Assembly (NCBI GenBank): GCA_936450465.1
Contig: OW388289.1
Span: forward strand, 72,352,420-72,416,419
Source: Gibbula magus
Taxonomy: Eukaryota; Mollusca; Gastropoda; Trochida; Trochidae
DNA length: 64,000 bases
Reading direction: 5' to 3'
Each line of letters begins with the position of its first letter. Position 1 is the stretch's first letter. The notes beneath the pieces were generated by a model. It was not told the origin of the DNA. It was given only the letters and a program-made list of their open reading frames with translations, and searched no databases. A program made the position numbers and the translations under genes. This document shows, piece by piece, positions 10,403-24,806 of this stretch.

Positions 10403-13265
10403 GTAAGACCGTTTTTTATAACTTGATTTATATTTCAGGTTCATTAAGTGTGGACTTAGTACTCTCTCTTTTTCAGCCAAGATTCATGTTTCATAGACAG
10501 GGGACAACTGTCTCACAATAACTTGTCTCTGTTTGAAATAAATGTAATTCTCTTTAATATTAGAAAACAAATTAAAGTCATAACGTTCCTGTAATACAGA
10601 ATTACTAATCAACCCCTATGATACTTGGTGACATTTTAACTTGACTTTCATTAAATATATTCAAAATTAAAAGTCGCACTACAGCAAGATCAGTTGTCAG
10701 CTACTTGACCTACCTGATTACTCAGAGACTTTAGCTGCACACGGCTTGTACAGAGTTAACCAACTTATCTGTATGAGGATGTTACATGAGCATATTTGGG
10801 TTATCAAATATACTTATATATCCTTAATATTTACTTGAAAATGTCAAAATGTGATGAATGAGATTTGGTCATGTTCTTCATATAAAATCTGACATCAAGG
10901 ACATGTAGTCTGAATTATTCAAAGATATGAATAATGTTATGAATAATTCAAAACATGAATTCACTTTTTGAAGGGACATGTAGTACTACTTGGAGTAATA
11001 TTATTTGATTCATATTACAGTATCTTAAAAAGATTTGATTTGATCTCCTAACTGATGTAAGTCAATTAAAATGGTACGATATTAAAACCACAGAGTGTTA
11101 AACCTCTCCTTGCTGCAGGCTACTAAAGCTGCATATTGTATGCCATCTCTCGTTGTAAGTAACTGTTTACCATCTCGGTGAAGTCAGTTTGTCTAGTTTA
11201 ACGCCGGGCTGATGTGAGATGGACATTATCTTCGTTTTATGTGTCATTGTCTTGCTGTATTACCGCGTGCCATGAATAATAGGGCCCACATAGTGCAACG
11301 ATGAATCGTTCCTCTCGGAGCTTGATGTAGAGGGAGTGTTTGATTTCTGATGGATCAACATATATCATTTATGACAACATGAAATAGCTGGAAATGATGT
11401 ATGTTGATACAGATTAGATTTATCAAAGAAAATTGAGATTGTGAGATCTGGATCAAATTTCAGTATTTCTGTGTTTATTTTGGAATATGGGTCAGATTAC
11501 TTTGATGAAAGAGAAAATTGGTTGACATTTGCTTACAATTAATATGTGATATTTATTTCCACTTTTATATACTTTAACTCATTAAATGATATAAAATGGA
11601 CTGTCAATAATTGAAAACAGTCGGTTAATATTATCATTGACGTTAAATTGGCAAGTCATGATCCTTATGACTATTCCGGCTTTATTAAGATGTCACGGAG
11701 AATTACCTGCGAAAATTGTCTTTATGTTTCTCAAGCAAATCTGAAAGGATATGTCGATGTTTGATTGCATATTTTACGACGATATCAGATTAATGTTGTC
11801 TAGGGGGTCGTATCTGTATAACCTTTATTGACACTTTCTCTGTTCTGGTCCATTCACCCTTGAGTCAACGCAATCTCAAGTCATATCATTCTTCCCTACC
11901 AACTGTGCACAGTATGTTTAAAGGTTTAAAAAACATTTGCAACTCAATGAACAAATATTTTGCTATATTTATGCAGTTCAAGATACTGGCTACATAACAG
12001 TGTGAATAATGCTTACTTAGCACTTTTTGTCACATGCGAAGCCTACATTGTGTCGGGCAGCGATTGCGACTTGAGGTTTATAGTCTTCCACTTGGAGAGA
12101 TTTATTGTAACATAATTTTGGTGTATGACACAAGTACAACATTTCAAGCATGCAGTTTGTTTGTGTTGCAAATGGCTGACTTTCATGTTTTGGGTGTGAT
12201 AGATTAGTGAACTTCTTGACAGGAAATTCTTAGGTTCAGCTGGCACTGTACAGAGTTGATAGGAAAACGGTAGCAGTAAATCTTAAAGCTTTTGAATGGA
12301 GAGATATAGTAGCAGTTTATTTGAAGTTGAGGGACTGCTCCTTTAAACCAGAAGTGCAGACAGCCATAAAACTTTTATGTTCAGGCGTTTTTTTATTGAC
12401 ATTTTAAAATTTGTTATGAAAAAGAGCAGAAAGAGTGTATCAGCTTTCAATCGAGCTAAGGAGAAGAAATCCAAACTTTTTTCATCTATTGTTCATTCAG
12501 AAGTCTTCATGTGAAATAAATTCATGACTGGGATACTTAGATACTTAGATATGTATCTAAAACAAGAATAAAATCAAAGATCTTGTTAAGTAGTGATAAA
12601 GGATGTATCAACAATTTCTGTTTTAAGATTAAATTCTTATCATCACAATCAATATTTGTCAATTGGAATCGACAAAAATAGAAACTATTTTCAACTCAAG
12701 TAGCAAAACAATTCCTTTTTATTCTAAATTTAATTTTACATATCAAAGAAGTTTGTTAAGAGGGTCTAAATCTAATTAGAGCAGTAATGAAAAGATGTAG
12801 GTGTGAGAAAGTTAACGAGCGTTACGCAGACTGTATGAAAACTTCTGGAAGTATGGCAACTATAATTAGTAGACAGTGAAGTATCATATTTGTACGGTCG
12901 CCGTCAGCCATAGGATGCTACTTACACCATGGACAGTGATTTGCTATTTCTGTTCAACTTCCTACAAATCAGAACTCAGTTTCTTTTACACGACTTTTTT
13001 CTCAATCAGTCACTTAAGAGACCTCGTCAAAGATTTCAAGTATAAAAGTTTCTTGCATCCGGTGTACGAGAGCAGCCAAGTGGGTAGGACTTCGTTTACC
13101 AAACCATTAGGTACAAGGCCTAGTCCATGGAGTGATTCGCTGGCAATGTTTATGCTTTCAGTAGCTGGAAGTCTTTGTAGTATTTGCATCTCACTTAAAG
13201 TTGTTGTCGCTGATTATATGAATTTCGACAAATAGAACACTCTTCTTACTGTTATCTCACTTTTA
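10403..13265. other. Probable intron sequence, nothing recognised
   Basis: This is AT-rich noncoding sequence directly after the predicted donor at 10403. Reading frames are short and show no conserved motif. A frame of 119 codons at 12876-13235 shows no recognisable domain and no splice context. Confidence 0.45.
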
Positions 13266-13422
13266 GTGTTACCGCTTATTACATCGATTCAAATGTTCTT
13301 CTTGTTTGTGTGTGTCCCATGTTTAGGTGTTACCGCTTATTACATAGATTCAAATGTTCTTCTTGTTTGTGTGTGTCCCATGTTTAGGTGTTACCGCTTA
13401 TTACATAGATTCAAATGTTCTT
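13266..13422. repeat. Minisatellite, 61-bp unit, 2.6 copies
   Basis: Units start at 13266, 13327 and 13388, each beginning GTGTTACCGCTTATTACAT. The first two complete units differ at one base (ATCG versus ATAG), so the array is recent. Confidence 0.92.
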
Positions 13423-14324
13423 ATTTGTAAGCCTTTGCGTTATCTACAATTAAATAGATTTATACTCGATGTAAAGATTTTCTTCTTCTGCTTTTAGTTG
13501 TTGTCAGATAAGACAGATATCACATATAAAGAGATTATTACCCGAGAAAGTGTGAATTTTTTTATTTCCCGAGCAAGAGCGAGGGTTAAACATAAATTTG
13601 CACAAGTTTCGTAAAAGTCATATGACACACTTTTGAGTGTAATAATTTCTTTATAACCCATTTCTACAGGTACTGTTGTCCTCTTTGCATTTCTTTTCTT
13701 TCTTTAGTACAAAGATATCCACAGACATAAACAATGAAGTCTTGATAGAATTGACAAGTTTGCTTTGGTGTTTGTAAGCTTGCTAATGTTATTGTTTGTG
13801 TGTATCTAGATTTCCACAGATACAGAAGTATTTAAGCTTTCATTTAGCTAACAATGTATTTGTATTGACAGGTTGTGGAGCTGTATATATGAGTATATTA
13901 CATTTCCTGAAGATTCTCAAACTGCATTCGAGAAGTTGTTTTAGTATTGCAAAAGTTCATTTTCATATTTCATAAAGGTATATATATCTAGACCATTATT
14001 CCTACAAATACAATACATTCATTCAGCAAAACTTCACTTCTCCAATAATTTTTTTCTGACACTTATAACTTGTTTTAGCTCCATGCAAGTATCTATGAAT
14101 GTTTTTCTTATTTAAGGGTCAGTTAATATTTACATCGTTCGGAAGATGTTCGTTGACATTTGAGACCTACCTCTGTTCTGATTATTAAGTTGTCTCTCCT
14201 GCTGGTTGAATTATCTTCTGAGTTTGAATCCAATTATGGTGGTGCTTGGTTTACATAAGACCTATCAACTCATGCTGAGCAAACAGCAAGGGGTAATTTG
14301 ACTGTGAGACTGACACGGTTCCAT
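13423..14324. other. AT-rich noncoding stretch, nothing recognised
   Basis: No gene, RNA or clear repeat was seen. Reading frames are short throughout. Confidence 0.4.
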
Positions 14325-15390
14325 GTCAATATTCTTTGTGATTATGTGTAACTCAATTAGTTACATATGTTTCTATTTGTATTAATTATCCACACAAATT
14401 TGCTATTTATCTATCTGATAAACAGTAAGTGTCAAGAATTATAGCATTTCGAAATTTATTCTGTTCTTTGTGCTCATTGGGAAAACTTAATTAGATGCAT
14501 GAGTTTATATTTGTATCAATTATCTTACTTAATATGCTAATTAACTTTCTTATTAATAGTTAGTGTCAAGTATAAATGCATATACCTTTGGAAAGTAAGA
14601 ATTAGAGGCTGATGCCAGATTTCTTTGTGCTTCCCGTGTAACTTCATTTGTTCCATGTGTTTCTAATTGTACTAATTGTCAGTGCTAATTTACTATTTAT
14701 CTCTCTCATAAGCAATAAATGCCAACATTTAGAAAATATATCCTGTAATAGATGTATGCTATCTCCATTTCAGTTTGATTTGTATGTTTAAAATGTTCTT
14801 TTCAGTGTTTCCTTTGTAATAAACACTTACTGTAAAGAACAATTTATAACATATTTTGAAATGAGATTTAATGTTATATTGCTTGAGAAATATTGATTCT
14901 TAGTATAAAAGAACTTCATCTGAAACAATAAGTTATTCGTGTTTCAATATATAAATCTTACGTCTTATCTTTCTTGTTAGCAGTAACAGTCTTGAATTTA
15001 CAATAAAGCATATGTTTTAGTTAGGTCAACACTTGAATCCATTATGTTTACTAATTTGCTTTTTATCTTTCTGATAAACAGTAGGTGTCAAAAATTGCAG
15101 CATATTAACTTTGCTATGTGTCACTTACAATTTGCTAAATATTTGCCAGTAGATATTGTTATCTTTCTGATAAGCAGAATGTGTTCAGGATTATGACAAG
15201 TAAACATTAGAAATTGATGTAATACAATTTAATAATCACTGCAGGAGATATTTATTTATTTTTCATTACATGTCATGCCGTTAGACGCTCTGTCACCCGG
15301 ATAGAGTAAATAGTAACAAATTATGACTGGATTCTCAACTCTCTGTCATTTGATGTATGTTTCAATTATGTTTTCTGATAAGCATTTTAT
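14325..15390. repeat. Decayed tandem repeat, ~100-160-bp spacing, about 7 copies
   Basis: A core resembling TTTGCTATTTATC, then TCTGATAAACAGTARGTGT and CAARAATT recurs near 14400, 14530, 14690, 14960, 15057, 15152 and 15370. It is often preceded by TTTGTRYTAATTRTC and GTGTAACTCANTT-like blocks. Copies have diverged strongly and spacing is irregular. Confidence 0.5.
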
Positions 15391-15944
15391 CATGATTATG
15401 AACATCACAACAAATTAATTTTGATTTGAAAATGGAAGGACATTTGTATTCGGAATTACAACCTTGGTAATGGATTGGTGAATGAAGGAAAACTCCTTAG
15501 TTTATACAATATATACATGCATATTTTACTGACAAGTTTTCCATGTTTTTTCCGGCATTTGTTCTCTCTAAAATGTTATTGATCTTGTAAATGCTTAGTA
15601 ACAAATGAATTGTTTGTCTCATTCAGCATATTTTTTACTAGTTTATATCAACATTAATGATCTGTTAATTATGTTTGCAATTAAAATAAGTGATTAATGT
15701 ATATGACGGTTTTATCGTTTGATGAAAAAAACTAATGAAATTAATTCCTCCTCAGCAACTTTGATGGAAAATATTTGATTGGGGAGATACGGTTGAGAAT
15801 TATTGGTGCAGCGTGTTAGGGCCATAAACCATGTTATTTCCGCAAGTAACTTTTCCTGCATCGGCAAAATTCATCATTTCCGTAGATCTTCATTAAAGAT
15901 AGGCAATAGGATGCGGCCATAAACACGAAGAAGTGTGATATTAA

Positions 15945-16335
15945 TAAAGCTCCCAATTTCGTCAGATATAGCTGCGGCTGTTTGTATGGAAACTATTGCA
16001 TGATGGGATCGCAATGCAGTCGCGTATAAAACTTTTATAAGGCCAAAAATGCAACCTAATCGCACAAAAACCATCTTGCAGCTGCGAATATGGTCCCAAT
16101 TTCACTAGATATAGCCCTTGTGGTTTATAAGTAGGAAACTTAACTGCATTATGGGATTGCAGGAAGATGCATATAAAACATTTATATGGTCAGAATTTAA
16201 TGGGTATCATCTTGCATCTACCGAAACTCTTTAATTTCACTATACGCCTAGTTGTGACCATTTTGGGGAGACACTTGTGATGTGATAGAAACGATATGTA
16301 TAAAACATTTAGCAGACAGGCACCATCATGCATCT
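15945..16335. repeat. Tandem repeat, ~130-140-bp unit, 3 copies
   Basis: The ordered blocks CCCAATTTCRYYAGATATAG, GGAAACT, GCATNATGGGAT(C/T)GCA, GTATAAAACNTTTATA and ATCTTGCANCTG recur starting near 15950, 16094 and 16229. The third copy is the most diverged. Confidence 0.65.
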
Positions 16336-19300
16336 GTAAAAACCTGTTAAAATGGCTGATAATTCTCACGACTTAGTTGTTACCATGGATTCTCAGGATC
16401 ACCCTCACTATCAAAATATACAGCTAGCATTACGAGCTTATGCAAAATCAAATTACTCCCATTCGCCAATAATCGATGGGAGCCGTGGGTCGGCTCTTTG
16501 CTCCATGGATGAACTAAATGAAAAGCCCAAGTGTTTACTAGACATCAGCCCGAGGACTTGAAGAAGTCGCTAAACCAATTTGGTCTTCTCGTGGACATCG
16601 TAATTCTGCCTTATCCAATAGATTTCGCTTATTTGAAATTTGTGTCAGAATTATGCCAGTCGCTTGTAAATCATGCCCCAACTTTAGCGTTCACTTTGGG
16701 AATAATTTCAGATTTTGAACACAAATGAGCCTTCTCGTCTGAAACCCTCTATCAATTCCCCATTTGCATTATTTTTTGTCATTTACCCATACTATTATTT
16801 TGAGGTAGGAAAGCAATGGGATTCATCCTCAGTGGATGTAGGGATTAGAGTTTCATCAAGTTTATGTTCAACTTATTCTTGACACTATGATTATCTCAGC
16901 ACATATAAAGTTATGAGACCTCAGACAAAATTTGAAATATCTGAAATAATTGATAGATGCATGTTTTGTTGAAAAGCTTCTACCATCCCTTTATGATTGT
17001 CAACATTTCAATTCAAAATATATGTTTGTTACTTCTGTTAAAGGAAATTTATTTATTCTTGTGTTTGGGAGCTCTAATAAGTTAGGCCTTGATAGTACAT
17101 TTAATATATGATTTTCAATAATGTTCTGGTCGTATTCATCATGCGTTCAGAAATGATTTTCAATAATGAATAGGTTGTGTCACAATTATTTCGTTGACAG
17201 TTTAAATAGTCCCATCCTGGTATTTCAGCTTGTATGAACTAATAGTTGGTAATTACCCAGCGTATCTCCAACTATAGCCACTAGCATGGGCATATCTGTA
17301 AATAGCTAGCCTCTCTTTGATATCACTTGGGCCATCTTAACAGTTCAATCAGAAATTACATAATGTTACCCCGAGGGCGTTATATATTGACAGTTTTAGC
17401 CCGAAGGGTCAGGAAGTGATTATGTCCTCTGGTCACTTCATCAAGACCGCTGGTCACTTTGGTGAGATGACCCCTGACTGTTAGTCTTAATGGAGTATGG
17501 GAGATGATAATTGAAAAGATAAACTGGTATTGTTGGTCAACCCTTTTTGCCTCACACATTAAAGTCAATTAATAGTCTCTCATGATAAAAGCCTTTGTGC
17601 CGAGGGCATCTGGTGGTTGGATAAACCATGACAAAGGAATTCATTCCATATCAGAGGACAGTTATTGATGGTTTCTTTAAATTCCAAAGCTTGAAAACCA
17701 GAATTGAAAGTCGAAATATTTTTGAAAGTTAACAATCTCCTCCAAGATCCCAGAGCTTACCAAGTAAAATCAGAGGTTTTCTCTCAAAATCTCAAACGGC
17801 AAAGTCTAGTTTTTTCGCAAGTTTATGGAGCTGAAAAATAAATTTAAAAATGAAAGTTATGACATTAAGTGAAAGCTACATTGATTTATCTATAAACTAT
17901 AAAGACTCCATTTAATTCAGCAAGTTTATAGTCTTCATTTTAAAAATGTTTTACCAAAATAATGGCGGTACAAAATGATCTGTTTCCAAACAACATATTG
18001 ATCAAATTCATTTGAAGAAAGGCAACATGTCAACTTCATTAACTGTCCGAGAGCTTACATAACCAAGATTAAAACGTCCAAGAAACAAATTTCATCCGAA
18101 ATTCAGTCAGACCTATCCCACTACCATTTATCAATATATCACAAGCTGTTTCCTTGAGTGTGATCATAGGAGAAGATGGAGAGGAGAATCTGGAGATCAC
18201 CTTCTGTGAGTCTATGTACAATCTAACAGGTATCTGATTTTCCCAAGATTACTCTGAGCGACACAAATAGAACAACATCTGAGAGATTGGCTGGATCCAG
18301 CTCTGTTTAGAGTCTCCAATAGTTTGTCAGAAGGCAAGGAAATCAAGCTGGCCTATCAGTAGTAGCCATACCATCTTCTTCATCAAGCTGGATCAACCAG
18401 GCAACATCGTGGTGCAAATAAGAATACAATATTCTATAGACATGAGAAGATGTATGTCTCACCTAAAGTCAGAACAAAGTATAACATATTTATTGATTTG
18501 TGTAACATTGTCACTGAATACCAATTTGAAACTGCTTTTGAGTGATGAGAGAATTGGAGTGTTAGATTTGTTTCCTGTAACAAAAATAACATGGTCTTGC
18601 TGAAGATGTACTTGAGATATCTTTTTCAAAATGATTGACAAGTGGCAGAAATATTTCAACGTCTCTGCTTTACTGATAGTATCAAGCAACAACAAAGCAA
18701 AGAGTGCTAAACTAACTATTTGTAAATGTGATATTGCAAGAAGCAAAGAAGATTCAAGACTTTCTGTCACGCTGATAGCAGCGTCTCGAGCTACAACAAC
18801 AAAGCAGGATGCACATTTTAAATTTGATTTTGAGGCAAGCGACAAGAACTTAGGATTTTCTAACTTGCTGATACAATCTACACTGGCTACAGCAATGAAG
18901 GCTGAAGTTACTGTGTATATACTATTAAAGCTTCAGGAGGAGACGTGGACATGAGCAAGCCTCGATTCTTTTGCTCGTCTGTTGTGAATGAAAATACCTC
19001 TGGGCGAAAGGTCTAACCAAGCATCAGCGGTGGTAATTTGACAGTTATTTGGGGAACACGGAGGCACGATTACCTTTTGTGGTAAACTTGAAACTGTTGT
19101 TTGGAAATGGTTATCTCCAAGCAGAAAATTAATGGCCTCGAGTAAAACGCTGAGTCTGAATCATGAAGCAGATTTTAATTGTATTATGTGGAATAGACTT
19201 GTGACTGGAAGAGGGAAATACACCTTGTGTCCTGGGTCAACAGAGACACGAGATGGGGCAAGATTTTGTAGGCAGGGATAGATTTCGAATTAATCAGATG

Positions 19301-19940
19301 TTTTCTTAGCTTCCTTGAAGTGAGAGCTCACTGAAGGGGCATAATTATGTTGACTTTTTGAATGAGTTACATTTATTTGAAAGAGATTCATCAATAGTGA
19401 TGATTCAAAATGTTAAACTTTCATGCAAATCACTTTGAAACGTAGTTCACCTGAATTCAAATAAAAGTGTAAGTTGTAAGCATAGCTAAGGAAAAAATGA
19501 CAGTAGCTGTAAAACTATATTGACATTTGTCACCTGTGGTAATAGATGAAGACATGTTGGAAATTTTAAGCAGGATATATATAATGAAAGTAAGATCAAG
19601 TTGCCATTCCTGGCGCACTTTGTCAACATGCCCCTTCAATAATTCTCAGTATCAAAATGTCCTTTTTTCTGCCAGTGGTAATATATTTCCTTTAAATCTG
19701 ACATAATCTTAAATCTGCAACTGAAAGTAATCACTTCGTCTCCACTGCTCTTGGAATCAAGACCAAGAACAAACATTTGTTGAAATTCGAGGCAATCGTT
19801 AAAGCAAATATGTTGATTAAGACATGGAGAGGGAAGGTGTAAGCTGATTACAATGTATTTAGAGGAGGCCATAAATTCATTATCTAAGCAGCATGTGTAA
19901 CGGAGTGATCTCCCAACTTCATTAACTCTCTTCAAATATT
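16336..19940. other. Noncoding stretch, nothing recognised
   Basis: Chance frames of up to 128 codons occur (for example near 18459-18954, overlapping on both strands). None has a recognisable domain, composition shift or consistent splice context. Confidence 0.4.
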
Positions 19941-20135
19941 GGCTGTCCTGCAGGGTGGTTCTCTATCTCCTTGCTTTTTGTGAAAATTTCAGAAATTTAT
20001 TCCGGTCTGGTTGAGTTGTATTATTAAGAATGTTGCAAAATGTTTTAGAAATGAAACAGGAGAATTATCATGAGATACCAGCTGTCCTACAAGGTGGCTC
20101 TCTGTCTCTCTGCTTTTTCATTAATTTTTTTAAAT
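19941..20135. repeat. Two diverged copies ~149 bp apart
   Basis: GGCTGTCCTGCAGGGTGG, CTCTATCTC and TTGCTTTTT at 19941 are echoed by AGCTGTCCTACAAGGTGG, CTCTGTCTC and CTGCTTTTT at 20090. Confidence 0.55.
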
Positions 20136-21227
20136 TATTCTTGTCTTCTTTAGTTGATTATTCAGAAAGTTATTAAAAATTATGTTGAATCAATATCAAT
20201 CAAAAGAAATTGCATCAATTCATTTTGAAATGCTAAGAAATATTATACAAATTGTTCATTTGCAGGAGAAGAGATTTCTACAACCATGGACTTGGACTTC
20301 ACTTTCTAGACTTGATTGTATTTAATTTCAAACTTGTATCATTGTACTTCCAAACTCATCTGTATTAATGAAAGTATCCAATCTTATTATGTCACGATAA
20401 ATAAATAACAAATTCAAAACTACCGGGTGCTAATAATTCAATGTCAAATACTTCATACCCAAAGTGACACATCAATTCCACACTGACATTCTATTCTTGG
20501 CATATTTCTTGATCAGGCGATGGACATTTAGCTTCCTCACAATAGTAGAAATAGCTCAGTGGCCAAATTACCATTATTATTGTCAATTACATGCCCAACC
20601 AATGGTCAGTTTGATGAGTGTTTGACAGTGCTGTGTTAGAATAGGGAATAATATCAAAAGAGTTCTTTCCCAGATGTGTATCGGGGTTGGTTTTCCCTTA
20701 CAAAGGTCAAATGAAGCTGTATACCATAGGCTGTCCTGTGTTAACAAGTCAGCAGGTATGCCTTAGCCTCACATGATGTGAATTATCTGAGGATAAAACA
20801 TCTCCGGGGGACATCTTAAGTAAATTAGTGGGATCTGAGTAGACAAGAATTCTAGCTTTGTATCATCGGAGTTGGAGAGTCACTGACAGGTGTAAGATGT
20901 GCAGGAGGATCTTTGTCTAATTCACTGTTAACTCGTCAAAGAATTGTAGTTTTATTTTAAATTTAATCACGCCCAGGGTTTGAAATACGCTTTGAAAAAA
21001 GTCAATCTGAAAGTATGATTTTGTATATTTAATGATGCTATATAGCAAAAACCTCCAAAGTTCAAGACAAATGTTTCAACATGTTTCAACCATTTACCTA
21101 CATTTCCCGGAAGATTCACCAGTTGAGTTCCTATAAATAACAGATAACCTTCAAGCACCTTAATTGGTAGCTAGGTTACATACTCCAAAGGGAGTTGAGA
21201 ATGAAAAAATGAACAATCCTAATATCA
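20136..21227. other. AT-rich noncoding stretch, nothing recognised
   Basis: No gene, RNA or repeat could be supported here. Confidence 0.4.
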
Positions 21228-21306
21228 GGGTATTGTGTGTAGCGCTTTGAGCACGGCCCTTTGTGTTGTGGATTTAGCTCAATATAAGTATCCTCATTAT
21301 TATTAT
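21228..21306 (+). mobile_element. Probable 3' tail of a retroposon ending in (ATT)n
   Basis: The stretch contains GTAGCGCTTTGAGCACGGCC, then GATTTAGCTCAATATAAGTA, ending in TCCTCATTATTATTATG. A stem-like GCGCTTTGAGC...TATAAGT layout followed by ATT trinucleotides is common at the 3' ends of some non-LTR retrotransposons and their SINE partners. No coding part remains, and family assignment is uncertain. Confidence 0.4.
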
Positions 21307-22339
21307 GAAATTGGTCATTCAGAATGGTAGGCACTTATTAATTCCTCAGATAGTCATGCAGTAATATCATAAATGCACATATGAGAATATCCCCTGAAAT
21401 GTTGTCTCCACAAAAAGTACCCAGTCATACTGTCCATTAAATCAGACAGAAGAATATCAAGAGAAGAGCTGACAGGAGATGAAAGTTCTTTCTTGGTTGA
21501 AGACAACCAGAGATGTTGTTAGAGCTATTGAGGGGCTGTACCAAGCCAGCAATCAGAAGTTAGAGATTAGGAAGAATTCCAAAGCATATTGATATGTTCA
21601 TGCCTTGGTCAAATGAAATCAAAGGAAAACAGAGAAGGAGATTGTTTTATTGGTCAGAGAAAAATCAAAGAAAGCATGGGTATGATCGTTCAGGTGCAAA
21701 TAACACCTGTGCGGCATCAGTATTCGATTTCAAGAAATCAGGAACTGAGATGGAAGGTGTTTGAGATATGAGGAAATGTCTTTCATCAAAAAGATTGGCA
21801 TTTGTAGATCGGGTGAAACTGCTTACCTGAGTATTTCTGCAAATCTGAATCAAGAATTCCTGTTTATTGGCATCATGTTTATCATTAGATAGAAATATGC
21901 AAAGTACATGATTGAATGTTGATAGGTTTGTATTTTCATGCAGAAAATATAATTTGTCATTGTCAGAATTATGATTCAAAGATATCAAATGTCGATCTTG
22001 CTCTGATATATCAATGTAAAAAGAGGTGAATTGGTACGTATTTTATTCTCAATAGGATAGGACCAAGTACTGAACCTTGATGAACCCTGAAAGGAGAAAG
22101 AAAAAAATATTCAAAGCTTCCTGCCTTTAGGTTTGAATTTCAATATTTGACAACAATGAAACTTGTTTTGCAGTACAGCAAGATATCTCAATCTACACTC
22201 TTATTCTTTTGAGTCATGGGGAGCCTGAAATGGAAAATCACAGAATAATGAATTTGATTGTCAAAAGATCATTCTTCATGAGCGATTTTGATACTTTTTA
22301 CATATTGAAATATGTTGGGATGTTCTGTAAAATAAGCAT
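21307..22339. other. AT-rich noncoding stretch, nothing recognised
   Basis: No gene, RNA or repeat could be supported here. Confidence 0.4.
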
Positions 22340-22890
22340 TATGGATGTGAATTGAGGGTAGAGCTGAGGGTGTGACAGTTAGGGACAGAGCTGAGATGGT
22401 GGGAGTCCAGAGCATAGCTGAGATGGTGTGAGTCCAGGGCAGAGCTGAATCAGGGTATGATTCCAGAGCAGAAGAGATGAGTGCAGAGTGTGTAAACTAA
22501 GGACAGAATCTTTGGTATTAATCTGGTGATGATTTTAGGGGTTGAAGGGGTTTAAGTCAAAAAATTGCAAGTCACTGTCTGGTTTCAGTCTAACAAGAAG
22601 AAATACCAAAGCAATGCAGTACATCGGTTTCAGATAAGAAGGGGATGTGAGACAAGAACAGCTTGAAGTGTGTGTTTAGGTCAGGGTTGAGGGTGTGCGT
22701 ACAGTGCAGGGTGTGAATCAAGGGCTTTTGTATGAGTGTGAGTCAATGTCAAAGTTTGGGTGCAGGGTGTGAAGGGTGTGAAGGGTGGAGGGGGTGTCAG
22801 TCCAGCGCAGAGTCAGTGGTGTGAGCCAAGGACAGAATGAGGTGTGAGTCAAGGACAGAGTTAGGGTAGTGAGTCCAGTTCAGAGTGGAG
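22340..22890. repeat. Decayed G-rich minisatellite, ~28-33-bp unit
   Basis: The words GAGTCCAG, GGACAGAGCTGAG and GGTGTGAG recur many times in shuffled and mutated form, for example near 22375, 22405, 22430, 22670, 22800, 22840 and 22870. Spacing is near 30 bp at both ends of the region and is interrupted around 22510-22650. Confidence 0.55.
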
Positions 22891-24775
22891 GGTACATCTA
22901 AATGAGAGACAGACCTTGAGTGAAAGTCAAGTTACAGATCGGAACAATCATATGTAGAGTGATGTACCTGGGTGATGTCTTCCATTATACCTTCAACAAC
23001 CTTCTTTGATCTCAGATCCATTGCTTTGTCCTAGCTGTTGTTGAATAAAGATGTACACTTGTCTTATGTAAATGTACAAGACATGGCCTGAGTGTAGCCT
23101 TGGGCTTATCAATTTGCTGTAATAACCAGTTACATAATTATTGAGGTGATCGGCTCATTACTTAGAACTGATAACTTTATGAGCTGTTTGACCATGTTTC
23201 TTCAAATCAACAAATAATTCAGAAAAAAATGGAAGCTCTGTGAAGTTTTTTAGATGTGAATTAATATTTTTTAAATATCGCACAATAATGGAGGTTATAT
23301 TTATTAGAAAATTTATGTAGAACTCGAAAACATGTTTTGATTTACTTTATTTCGATATTATATTTCATCTCACTTTTAGAAAATATAGTTCATGAATTTA
23401 TGGTACTTAAACAACTTCAAGTTTACATCGAAAACTCAATCCACCAATTTAATAGAGAAAAACAGTTTCAGCTTGAAGTGATTGATTATCTTGTCACTTT
23501 TACATTTAAATGTTCTACATAAAAAGTTTTCTTTAAGCCCACACAGCAAAACTGTATAAGGGTCATTAGCAATGGAGTGTAAAAACATTAGTTGCAGATG
23601 TTTATCATTTTGCATTGCACTGCAGTTTATTGCAGGAAACTCTCACTGCATTGGGATGGCACACCCTGATAACATGAGACCACTGACATTTGCTTTTACA
23701 GTTAGCCACATTGGTGATTTCCCTTCTTTTAAAACTGTTAAGAAAAAGTGATTTAATTTGATACACCTAATTAGTGGGAGAGAGAATAGCAAACAAATTC
23801 AACCATTTTTTATGTCAAAATGTATTGTACATAATGTTGGTGTTATTTATTCAGTTGTTTAACTCTTTTTTAATGTACTTTTTTGTTTTGGACAACTCCC
23901 AGATAGACTTTCTCCTATTGTTAGATTTTTAGATAAACATTTGATAAACAACAACTTCTTAAAAATTGAAATACACATATCTTTAAATCAAAAGATGTAG
24001 GTTTAAATTTGTTTAAATAATTATATATTTTATGCTTATAATAAGTAAATGCTTAATGAGACATAAACAAAAAATTGTGTAAATAAACTTGATGAAATCA
24101 GTTCTTGATACCCCAAACCCAGATATATCGTATATAAAACTCTTTTCACACAGGAAATTTTAATCAAAAATTTTGATGACACAGACAGTTTTTAAACGAA
24201 AAGTTTTGATCAGTAGATTATGTTCAGTCATGTGACTGTCTCAACCAATCATCTTTCATCTCCTCTTTCCAATAAACGTGTACAGTAATTAGCTCAGTTC
24301 TTCTAACCAGACTTTGGAATTTATTCCATTTCAATCTTGTTGGAGAGCGTAAGGTGCTGCTTTCAATTACAGCCTTTAGACCAAGGTTGCATTTCTTGGC
24401 AATGAAATATTTATGCCTCTGGAGCATTTTTCGATGAATGGTGATCTCGCAAAAGAATTCGCTACTCAATTAATTACTAAATGATAGAGAATCATTTACA
24501 ATTCTACACTTGCTTGAGGCAATAGTTCCTTTTTTGCATCAATGAATTATTGAACATAGCAGGATATGGAAATGAATATAAAAAATATTCTAAATATATC
24601 ATGATGAAATATGTCTGCATGTAAGTACCGATGAAAGACTTTCATCAGACTTGTCTCCATCGACAAGTTCGATCTATCCCAGAAGTACTGATTTGTGACT
24701 TTTAGTCGGACATGAATAAATGCGTATAAAATATTTAGACATAAAAGGTTTCCATCCTGAGCAAGCAGCGAGCAG
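22891..24775. other. AT-rich noncoding stretch, nothing recognised
   Basis: No gene, RNA or repeat could be supported here. Confidence 0.4.
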
Positions 24776-24806
24776 AGATATTGAGATATTGAGATATTGA
24801 GATAAG
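24776..24806. repeat. Short tandem repeat (GAGATATT)n
   Basis: Between three and four 8-bp units GAGATATT are present. Confidence 0.8.

Noticed and set aside
16352..16728. Two adjacent + strand frames starting MADNSHD and MFTRHQP as a split gene
   Set aside because: No similarity to a known family, no splice signals at the frame change, and the start overlaps the end of a degenerate tandem repeat field.
18459..18954. Overlapping frames of 107-128 codons on both strands
   Set aside because: No domain, no splice signals and no composition shift; chance frames in noncoding DNA.
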